Positions 51,447 through 61,300 of a stretch of DNA of 64,000 bases are shown here, piece after piece. The position numbers and the translations under genes were made by a program. The stretch lies in assembly GCA_014843695.1 (NCBI GenBank), contig CM026390.1, forward strand, positions 12,750,904 to 12,814,903, given 5' to 3'. Within the stretch, counting starts at the first letter, position 1. Every line of letters starts with the position of its first letter. The notes below the pieces were generated by a model. The model searched no databases and was not told where the DNA came from. It saw nothing but the letters and a program-made list of their open reading frames with translations. The stretch is from Archivesica marissinica. Taxonomy: Eukaryota > Mollusca > Bivalvia > Venerida > Vesicomyidae.

Positions 51447-51867
51447 AGGGTGGTGGAACCTATGCTCGGCATACACCCCTCATATTATGGCCAGTAAAAA
51501 AATGTTAATTCGCTTGCCGTATACATGTATTATTATTTTCTTAAATCATGAAAACAACTTTCAAACAACTCTTGTTGACAGTACGTTTTAGCTTCATCAC
51601 GCGACCTTGCTGCTCAATTCAGATATCGCAACGGCGAATTCAAGACTTCACGGCACTTATGCATCACGTACTTGTTATTTTTTATTTATGCACAAGACTG
51701 TGTTGAATATCTTATTTTGATATAGTAACATCATTGAATAAAAACGTGTATTGGTGTTAATTAGAACTAGTAGAGAAACTATGTTTCTGGTTAGTTGTAG
51801 ATTTTTAAAATTCGGATAGCTACCTAAATTGCTCATACACCGTATCAGTTTCGGTGGAAATATTCTC

Positions 51868-52181
51868 CTGTGTGTGTTTTTATGTTTATTTATAATTGCT
51901 ACAGGTTACCCATATGAGCGACGCCTCCGGAAGATATTAGTCATTTTATATTTTTGGAGGATAGTGCAATGATACAAACAGAGACCCATTCCAGAGTCTC
52001 CTCTGGTTCTTTTACGTGCACGGTGTACAGCACGGACACGAAACCTCGATTTTAAGTCCCATCTGAAAGACTGTTAATTTTATTACGGTCAGTCGGGGGA
52101 TCGAACCTGCGATCCATGGATTATCAGTCCAGTGTGTTACAACTAATTTCAGTGTGTTACAACTGGACTACAGATCCGTCT
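51868..52181 (-). mobile_element. tRNA-derived SINE, type 3, nested in a MITE
   Basis: Minus strand with complete head (GATCTGTAGTCCAGTTGTAA) and a small tandem duplication of TTTCAGTGTGTTACAACT near the head. Confidence 0.85.
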
Positions 52182-52395
52182 GCTAAAATATTCTCCCAAT
52201 GATTTGTTAGTTTATATTCGCCTGCTGCACCAGTCACGTGACATTTGCACCAGGCTACTGATACACAGAACGGAATGATATTGAACCATGCTTCAGCTCT
52301 GTCAGCGAAATTATCCTAGAACTATATAAATATTTTAGACAGTAAAATACGGCTGTAAATTGACAAATACGCCGAGCATAGGAATACTCCGAGCA

Positions 52396-54354
52396 CAACC
52401 GAAACAGCCATTCCTGGAGACGATACATTAAATTAGACACATTAGTGAAAGAATCCATCCAGAAAGCTCATAGAGAATACATTGACAATATTTTAAACAT
52501 CAGTGTCACTGAAAATCCTAAGAAATTCTATTCCTACATAAAAGATAAGAAATTAGGACAGAGTAACATCCCCGTCCTGAAGTCAAACAATACCATCATT
52601 AGTGAACCAAAGGAAAAGGCAGAGGCACTCAACACCCAGTATACTTCTGTATTTACCAGAGAGACGGATGATCAACTTCCTGAGATAGAAGGTCCCCCGG
52701 TCTCCGCAATGACAGATATCGAGTTCACCAGCCTAGGTATTGAGAAACTTCTCGATAACCTGAACCCATCCAAAGCATCAGGTCCTGATCTCTTACCAAC
52801 CAGAATACTTAAGATGGTATCCAGCCAGATTGCCCCTATCCTGAGCATCATATTCCAACAGTCATACAACACTGGCCAAGTACCATTAGACTGGCAAAAT
52901 GCAAATGTAACTGCTGTATTTAAGAAGGGTGATAAGACCAACCCAGCCAATTACAGACCAGTCTCTCTAACATGTATCCTGTGTAAATCCATGGAACACA
53001 TTATTTTTAGTCAAATCATGAACCATTTGGACCGGCATAAGATCCTCGTAAATTTTCAACATGGATTTAGAGCAAACCACTCCTGCGAAACCCAATTACT
53101 GAACACCGTAGAAGACTTATCACGCAGACTTGATAAGAGAAAGACCACTGACATACTGATCCTGGATTTCAGTAAAGCCTTCGACACAGTAGCTCATCGA
53201 AGACTTCTCCACAAACTTACACACTATGGTATAACCGGCTATACAAACAACTGGATAGAGTCATGGCTATGCCATCGCCAGCAGAAAGTAGTCCTTGATG
53301 GATCGTCATCCTCAGACTCTCCAGTCTTGTCTGGTGTACCACAAGGCACAGTGGTAGGGCCGCTAATGTTCCTTCTTTACGTGAACGATATTGGCGACAA
53401 GATATCTCCTCTTACTACTATCAAGCTCTTCGCTGATGACTGTCTGCTATATAGAAACATCAACAGTACTCAAGACGAGATACAACTGCATCTAGATCTA
53501 AACACGATGGTTGAATGGTCCAACACCTGGCTAATGCGCTTCAATGCAGCTAAATGTCACCTACTCAAGACCACCAGACAACGCAAACATCTTCAGACCC
53601 AATATAACATCGAAGGGAACAACCTCCAGGAAGTACAACATCATCCGTACCTTGGAGTGGAATTGACCTCAGATTTAACATGGAAAACTCACATCAGCAA
53701 CATAACTGGCAAAGCCAACAAGATTCTAAACCTAATGAGAAGACATCTTTATGGATGTAGCCAATAAGTGAAATTAAGGGCATTCACATCACTTGTTCGA
53801 CCACATTTGGAGTACTCATCTTCAGTTTGGGATCCTTACTTTAAACAAGATATTCAAGCCTTAGAAAAAGTTCAGCGCAAGGGCGCCCGTTTTGTCACGG
53901 GTGTCTACTCCTACAGAGAAAGTGTAACATCCATGCTTGATCAACTACAATGGCCGCCTCTACAACAACGCAGAACCAAGAAACGACTAGTAACATTTTA
54001 CAAAGCTACCAGCAATCTGTCTCCAGTCACCACCCCAGAGTATGTCACAACTTCCACCGGCCGCACAAGAACACACGACTTAGCCTACATCCAATTGCAC
54101 ACCAGTTATGAACAGTACAAGAACAGCTTCCTTCCTCGTACCACCAGGGTCTGGAATGCGCTTCCTCCTGACCTGGTGCAGACCACATCTGTAGACGAGT
54201 TTGGCCTTCGTCTGCAAAAACTAACAGCCTAGACACTTGACACGTTTTTATCAGTTTTTAACTGTACATACGCCTTAGAGCTCTTAACCATTTTGATGAT
54301 GTCACTTGCCCGTGATGCATTAGCCCTGGGCAGTATTGAAGTAGAAGTAGAAGT
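52396..54354 (+). pseudogene. 5'-truncated jockey/CR1-like LINE with one in-frame stop
   Basis: Open from about 52396 with no natural ATG. Reverse-transcriptase blocks in order: SGPDLLPTRILKMVSSQI, DWQNANVTAVFKKGDK, NYRPVSLTCILCKSMEHI, QHGFRANHSCETQLL, ILILDFSKAFDTVAHRRL, SGVPQGTVVGPLMFLLYV, then the catalytic LFADDCLLYR. A TAA at 53765-53767 interrupts the frame, which continues directly as VKLRAFTSLVRPHLEYSS to a stop at 54230-54232. The 3' end has (GAAGTA)n at about 54339-54354, typical of LINEs with short 3' repeats. The endonuclease part is missing. It sits inside a MITE end. Confidence 0.9.
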
Positions 54355-54530
54355 ATAGGTTCCACAACTATCATTATTTAAACTAATTTAATTTTTAAGT
54401 TTTGTTTCTGGCAATGTATCTCAGTTTCACAATTAAATATGATCTCCGTTTTGTTTATCCGCCAAATGGAGTAACGGAGATAACTGCGTTGAAGTGTGAT
54501 GATAGACTGTATGTAGAGAACTATACTTAC

Positions 54531-54781
54531 TAGGTAAAAATAGGTGGAATTTAATTCTCTCTCTTGATCATCTTGTACAGTAATCAAGCACACTACGTTT
54601 TGGTCGTAAACTGGAACGGCTAATCCTGTTATCATGGACAAAGTCTGATGTAAAGTGTCTTTCTGTTTCAGCAGAGAGGTGTAATAACCATGTTTTGCGA
54701 TCCGTCTGAACATTTTCTCGTAAGTTGCCACTTCATACTGCACCGAATTGACGTCTGTATTTGTAATGCAATACATTCTGA
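54531..54781 (-). CDS. Unidentified coding exon (minus strand)
   Basis: Minus-strand acceptor ATCCAG at 54782 and a strong donor GTAAGTAT after 54531. The exon starts with two bases of a split codon and is then open for 83 codons, ending in phase 0. It reads YCITNTDVNSVQYEVATY, RRIAKHGYYTSLLKQKD, SMITGLAVPVYDQNVVCL and ends NSTYFYL. Codon use looks coding and no repeat family matches it. The GLAVPVYDQ stretch faintly recalls extracellular Cache-type domains, but I do not recognise the protein. Its end phase is compatible with the exon-like segment at 43274-43328. Confidence 0.45.
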
Positions 54782-55129
54782 CTGGATTGTATAAATACCA
54801 TTAACGTACCGGTATTCGGCCGTCTACGGGTTTTCGGTGAATAGCTTCTAGTCGGTCTCTTTTACAGCAGGCGAAATAATATTACTAAGTAAAGTCACCA
54901 TATTTGCATTAATGCAGTTGTCATAACTTATTTTTATATGAAGAAGCTCTGTGTTATATCACGCGTTCATTAGAACTTGCCTTTCACAGTTATCACCACT
55001 GATATCAGGGTGGCAGGTTCGCTGCCTACCTGCGACAAGTGATAAATGTGCAATATGTTATAAAGTTGTCAGTCGTTTACGGAGGTTGGAGAGTGGAGTA
55101 CTGGTTCTTGTCTCATGGCTTTCTCACAT

Positions 55130-55255
55130 GTTTACATCCGTGGTCCAGTGTTGAGAGCGTCGCATTTGGAATCGATCGTACCCGGGTTCGATACTCGGTC
55201 AAGCCACATATGTAGTGAGCAAGGCACCTCACACACATGGCTTAGTACTGGTTAA
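55130..55255 (+). mobile_element. tRNA-derived SINE, type 1, 3' truncated
   Basis: CATCCGTGGTCCAGTGTTGA, CGGGTTCGATACTCGG, body to TTAGTACTGGTTAAC. Confidence 0.78.
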
Positions 55256-55433
55256 CGAAAACAATTGGCACTATTTCCTAATCAATATAACAGAGGGTTC
55301 ATATTCGCATGGTGTTTTAGTGTATTTTGTGACACATGCATTTTTTATCTGAGGTTACATCATCAAATGTTTGCCTGGCTGAAGTGCTAAGCCTCTCGTG
55401 ACCGATATCGCAAATATCAAAAATGTATATCAA

Positions 55434-55644
55434 TTAACCCTTTCAACACCACAGGCCTCTCAATAGGCTTACAAAAAGTGTAGATCCAGATGAGTTGGCT
55501 CGTGATGAGCCGTCTCATCAGGATCTGCACTTTTTGCCAGTAATATTACTATATTTAGATAAAAAATACCCATTTTGATAAATGAACTGGTCTGAAAATA
55601 TCATGCACCAGTCCATGTCAGTTACTTGGTGTTGAATGGGTTAA
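55434..55644. mobile_element. TTAA MITE, family A, with array on its right end
   Basis: Ends TTAACCCTTTCAACACCA and GGTGTTGAATGGGTTAA; its right end is the founder of the 29-bp array at 55628-55915. Confidence 0.82.
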
Positions 55645-55915
55645 TGTGTGGCATCAGGTGTTGAATGGGTTAATGTGTGGCATCAGGTGTTGAATGGGTT
55701 TATGTGTGGCATCAGTTGTTGAATGGGTTAATGTGTGTCATCAGGTGTTGAATGGGTTAATGTGTGGCAACAGGTGTTGAATGGGTTAATGTGTGGCATC
55801 AGGTGTTGAATGGGTTAATGTGTGGCATCAGTTGTTGAATGGGTTAATGTGTGTCATCAGGTGTTGAATGGGTTAATGTGTGGCATCAGGTGTTGAATGG
55901 GTTTATGTGTGGCAT
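55628..55915. repeat. 29-bp minisatellite growing from a MITE end
   Basis: About ten units of GTGTTGAATGGGTTAATGTG TGGCATCAG. The first unit is the right terminus of the family A MITE that ends at 55644, so the repeat arose from the terminal inverted repeat plus flank. Confidence 0.9.
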
Positions 55916-56075
55916 CAGTTGTCCAATGATAGAGCTTCTGACTTTGAATCAAAGGGTGCCGAGTTCCATACTCTCACAGCACGTATGTAGAGACCTAAAG
56001 CAAGACACCTCGCATACATTGTTTAGCCCTTGTTAACTGTATAGGACGGCTATACCTGACTAGGAAAACATGTCT
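55905..56075 (+). mobile_element. tRNA-derived SINE, type 1, strongly diverged
   Basis: GTTGTCCAATGATAGAGCTT, CGAGTTCCATACTC, CACCTCGCATACATTGTTTA. Confidence 0.6.
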
Positions 56076-56224
56076 ATAAAAAATATTCGGTCAGGCAAAA
56101 TAAATTGGAATATTATGTGCATTTTAATGATTTGTATGACCAGTGTCAGATAAGTAGGTCCTGGTCTGCACATAAATGTCAGAAATTATAGAGGCCCTTG
56201 AGAGGCCCTTCTAGGTGTGAAATG

Positions 56225-58125
56225 TCAATGTAGGTGGAAGCGTTAATGGCTTCTACATGTATAGGGCAAATGTACGTGGAATCATTAATGGCTTCTATAG
56301 GGGAAATGACAATGTATGTCGAATCATTAATGGCTTCTATAGGGGAAATGACAATGTATGTAGTATCATTAATGGCTTCTACATGTATAGGGCAAATGTA
56401 CGTGGAATCGTTAATGGCTTCTATAGGGGAAATGACAATGTATGTCGAATCATTAATGGCTTCTACATGTATATGGGGAAATGACAATGTATGTGGAATC
56501 ATTAATGTCTTCCATAGGGGAAATGTCAATGTATGTCGAATCATTAATGGCTTCTACATGTATATGGGGAAATGGCGATGTACGTGGAATCGTTAATAAT
56601 AATAATGGCTTCTATAGGGGAAATGACAATGTATGTGGAATCGTTAATGGCTTCTACATGTATAGGGCAAATGTACGTGGAATAGTTAATGGCTTCTATA
56701 GGGGAAATGACAAAGTATGTGGAATCGTTAATGGCTTCTATAGGGGAAATGACAAAGTATGTGGAATCATTAATGGCTTCTACATGTATATGGGGAAATG
56801 TCGATGTACGTGTAATCGTTAATGGTTTTTACATGCATAGGGCAAATGTCAATGTACGTGTAATCGTTAATGGTTTTTACATGTATAGGGCAAATGTCAA
56901 TGTACGTGTAATCGTTAATGGCTTCTACATGTATAGGGTCAATGTACGTGAAATCGTTAATGGCTTCTACATGTATAGGGCAAATGTCAATGTACGTGAA
57001 ATCGTTAATGGCTTCTACATGTATAGGGCAAATGTCAATGTACGTGAAATCGTTAATGGCTTCTACATGTATAGGGCAAATGTACGTGGAATCGTTAATG
57101 GCTTCTACATGTATAGGGCAAATGTACGTGGAATCGTTAATGGCTTCTACATGTATAGGGCAAATGTCAATGTACGTGAAATCGTTAATGGCTTCTATAG
57201 GGGAAATGTAAATGTATGTCGAATCGTTAATGGCTTCTACATGTATAGGGCAAATGTACGTGGAATCGTTAATGGCTTCTACATGTATAGGGCAAATGTA
57301 CGTGAAATCGTTAATGGCTTCTACATGTATAGGGCAAATGTACGTGGAATCGTTAATGGCTTCTACATGTATAGGGCAAATGTACGTGAAATCGTTAATG
57401 GCTTCTACATGTATAGGGCAAATGTACGTGGAATCGTTAATGGCTTCTACATGTATAGGGCAAATGTACGTGAAATCGTTAATGGCTTCTACATGTATAG
57501 GGCAAATGTACGTGGAATCGTTAATGGCTTCTACATGTATAGGGCAAATGTACGTGAAATCGTTAATGGCTTCTACATGTATAGGGCAAATGTACGTGGA
57601 ATCGTTAATGGCTTCTACATGTATAGGGCAAATGTACGTGAAATCGTTAATGGCTTCTACATGTATAGGGCAAATGTACGTGGAATCGTTAATGGCTTCT
57701 ACATGTATAGGGCAAATGTACGTGAAATCGTTAATGGCTTCTACATGTATAGGGCAAATGTACGTGGAATCGTTAATGGCTTCTACATGTATAGGGCAAA
57801 TGTACGTGAAATCGTTAATGGCTTCTACATGTATAGGGCAAATGTACGTGAAATCGTTAATGGCTTCTACATGTATAGGGCAAATGTACGTGAAATCGTT
57901 AATGGCTTCTATAGGGGAAATGACACAGTATGCGTAATCATTAATGGCTTCGAGAGACTCTTCTAGGCGGAAATGTCAATGTACGTGGAATCATTAATGG
58001 TTTCGAGGAGCTCTTCTAAGGGGGAAATGTCAATGGTTGTGTAATCGTTAATAGCTTCGACAGTCGTTTTTAGGGAGGAATTTCCATGTGTGTGGAATTG
58101 TCAATTGCTTCGAGAGGCGCTTCTG
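56225..58125. repeat. 42-bp minisatellite, alternating dimer in part
   Basis: About 41 units of ATCGTTAATGGCTTCTACAT, GTATAGGGCAAATGTACGTG, GA, with shorter forms lacking ACATGT. From about 57250 to 57806 GTGGAATCG and GTGAAATCG units alternate. It decays after 57965; the last degenerate part (58095-58130) resembles the right end of the family B MITE. 42 is divisible by 3, so all three plus-strand frames are open over long stretches. Confidence 0.95.
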
Positions 58126-58198
58126 GAGGAAAGGGATAAATAAAGACGTTGTTAATACATTTTGTATTACAACGAGGGTCTCACTTTATGTTTTGCAG

Positions 58199-58378
58199 GA
58201 TGTGAACCAATACTGGAACACGACAGATCCTGATGTGTCCGAGTGCTTCCAGAAGACAGTGTTGCTATGGATACCATGCGCATTCCTACTGCTGCTGGCC
58301 CCTTTCCGTATGCTCATCTTACACCACAGCGACCACAAGCACATCATACCGTGGTCCTGGCGCAGCCGGTCAAAACTA
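58199..58378 (+). CDS. ABCC-like TMD0 exon a
   Basis: Acceptor TTTTGCAG, donor GTAAGA, 60 codons. Reads DVNQYWNTTDPDVSECFQ, KTVLLWIPCAFLLLLAPF and RMLILHHSDHKHIIPW. The W-N-T-(T/S)-x-P-D...CFQ.TVL.W.PC pattern is characteristic of MRP1-type N-termini. Confidence 0.88.
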
Positions 58379-61300
58379 GTAAGAGTGTGATATGTAACCC
58401 TTACTGTGCTGGAAACGAGTATATTCGTTTTTGCAAACAACATAGAACCAGATCAGGTGTAATGCTGCGTCTGATCAGGATCTATGTGATTTGCTATTGA
58501 GCCAAGTGTTTTAGCTCCACTATCTCAATATCCACATTCTGTGTCAACTGATCTGGCTCTATGCTGTTTGCAAAAGCGAATATACTCGTTTCCAGCACAG
58601 TGCATATAAATGTTAAATTTTTTTAGGAACTAAGCATTTCAATTCATGTTTGTATATTTTAAATTGCATGTGTTTGCCATTGTTCTGGCAACAAAATCAG
58701 TTTCTGCTCTTTTCTATGACATTTTAAAGTGACCATACATCAGTGAAAACACAAATTTCCACAGAATGTATTTTCCTATTATATGGTATAATTTTTTCCT
58801 AACTATTTGCCTCAAATACTGAGTATTTCAACTAATAAACAAATGTCGTATACGCGGTTTGTTGACATAACAAAATAATGTAAACATCCATGCGTAATAC
58901 AACTAGTGTATCCTGAATAACACGAGTTATGTTACAGATTTACCGTTATATCTCACATTTGTGCCTATTTAATTATAGACTATTCTTATTTAAATTATCT
59001 CTAAACGACATCATCTCGCGTTTAGTATTGACTCCGATGACAAACAAACGTCAATTCAGGAGCATGGATGACCGTTATATGAAATCATACTTTCAATCCA
59101 CAAAAACACTGTTTATTGATTCAATGTTAGTGTTCGAATGTATTCGGAAGAATTTGTAGTAGCAATGCATTTATACGTGAACAAATGTATTTTATTTGCT
59201 TTTTGCGATGTAATGTCGCTTTAAGAACTAAACACAAATTCATGTTTGTATAATTATGTTGATGCATTGCAGGTGCTGGCATTCGTGGTGGCGTTACTGG
59301 GGGCACTGGACATTTGTTGTAGTACATATGAGCATTTTGATGGCCAAGTCGTCCCGGTCGTACAGTTCCTGTCTCCTCTTTCTGTTGTTCTGACAATGGT
59401 AAGGTGTTATATACAGAGATTGCACTAGCTGACATTGTCTTTGAATCTATTTGGAGAGAGTTGGTACTTTTAACTGATTGCATGCAGTGCGGGCCATTGT
59501 CAAATGTTGTTAAAACTTGGGGCCCAAACCATTTGTATTTTCATGCTATGTATTGTATCTTTTAAATGTGTATGAGATATGTATTTCTCGATTTGCCAAA
59601 AAAATAAGGTTAAATAAATGATTTCATTAGCCTTAATCTAACAGTGAAATGGAAAAAAGTTTTGGTCACATTAACACATTTGTTTTTGGTTTTTACGATT
59701 TTCAAACAAAATTGTGTCTAGTAAGATACACTGGCCCATTATAAAGCACTCCTTCTATTCAAATGTTGTATTTAATGGTTGTACTGTGCATTTTAACCAT
59801 ATTTTGCAGAAGTATATTAAAGAACACCATTTAAGGAAGCGATCACGCGCTTTCTCATTTCTCCCAAAAATTCTTACCTAGAATGAACCCTGCATTAACA
59901 CCATTATGATATTATAAAACTGACTACAACTGCGATTAAGCAGTTGACATTGTCTTTGAATCTATTTGGAGAAACTGTTAACTGATTTCATTAGCCCTAA
60001 TTTAACAGCGAAATGGAAAATAGTTTTTGTCACATAAACCCATTCAACCCCAAGTAACTGACATGGACTGGTGCATGATATTTTTAGACTAATATTTTAA
60101 TAAGAAAATTACCTTTGGACCAGTTCATTTATAGTCACGAGCCGACTCATCTGGATCTACACTTTTTGTAAATCTATTTAGAGGCCTGTAGTGTTGAAAA
60201 GGTTAACACCATTATGATATTATAAAACTGACTGCAAATGCGAGTAGCAATGTCGGCTTGTATGACCAGCGTATGTGCTGATCGAGGTGAAGGTCACGCC
60301 CCCCCAAGGTCAGCATATTCCATATATGTGAACAGTTATAAAGGGTAATACTCAACATTTTGTTGAGTTACAGTGATACAGGCATACAGCCTGAAACTTG
60401 ATGGAGAACAATGGCGGAGCAGTGTTTTTACAACATCTAGTAGTTCTATTGTGTGCAGAAATTATTTTAATTATATTAAGTATATGTCGTACAATTGTGT
60501 ACTATGTCCTTGTAGTTCATCTCTGCATGTAGAGTGTACATTTGGAACTGTTAGTAGGGTGCTGTGCTTTATCCCTATTGTTCCCTTCTTCACCCCTACT
60601 TCCCTGTTGTTATCCCTTATGCCCTTTTCATACAACCAGTAAAGAAGTAGGTACATACACATTATATTATGTATTCTTTTCAAATCCAGTTGGACAATAC
60701 TTACTTTTGCTTACTGCGTGTGATGTACATAGTTACATGTAGCTATGTTTTGCTTACTGCGTGCGATGTACATAGTTACAGGTAGTTATGTTTTGCTTAC
60801 TGCGTGTGATGTACATAGTTACAGGTAGTTATGTATTGCTTACTGCGTATGATGTACATAGTTACATGTAGTTATGTATTGCTTACTGCGTATGATGTAC
60901 ATAGTTACATGTAGTTATGTATTGCTTACTGCGTATGATGTACATAGTTACAGGTAGCTATGTAATTATATATTGCTTACTGCGTGTGATGTAAATAGTT
61001 ACATGTAGCTATGTTTTGCTTACTGCGTGCGATGTACATAGTTACAGGTAGTTATGTTTTGCTTACTGCGTGTGATGTACATAGTTACATGTAGTTATAT
61101 ATTGCTTACTGCGTGTGATGTACATAGTTACAGGTAGTTATGTATTGCTTACTGCGTGTGATGTACATAGTTACATGTAGCTATGTATTGCTTACTGCGT
61201 ATGATGTACATAGTTACATGTAGTTATGTATTGCTTACTGCGTGTGATGTACATAGTTACAGGTAGTTATGTATTGCTTACTGCGTGTGATGTACATTGT

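Larger units (their letters stand above)
51448..54370. mobile_element. MITE with GCTCGGCGTA ends, copy 3, carrying a SINE and a LINE
   Basis: Left end GGTGGTGGAACCTATGCTCG. The interior, inverted relative to copy 2, is interrupted by a type 3 SINE at 51868-52181. The right end is split by the LINE at 52396-54354: CCGAGCATAGGAATACTCCG before it and TATAGGTTCCACAAC after it. Confidence 0.78.

Noticed and set aside
52672..52950. Minus-strand frame opposite the LINE
   Set aside because: Shadow of the reverse-transcriptase frame on the plus strand.
56689..57966. 425-codon plus-strand open frame with 14-residue repeats
   Set aside because: It is the 42-bp array read in frame. The other two plus frames are open over long stretches too, there is no non-repetitive flank with coding character, and the array continues as degenerate noncoding repeats.
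55434..58130. Search for the first exon of the ABCC-like gene
   Set aside because: No ATG-containing segment with a phase 0 donor and MRP-like N-terminus was convincing; the region is almost all arrays and SINEs.
58186..58443. Minus-strand and shifted plus-strand frames over the first ABCC exon
   Set aside because: The plus-strand frame with MRP TMD0 similarity and splice sites explains the region; the others are shadows.
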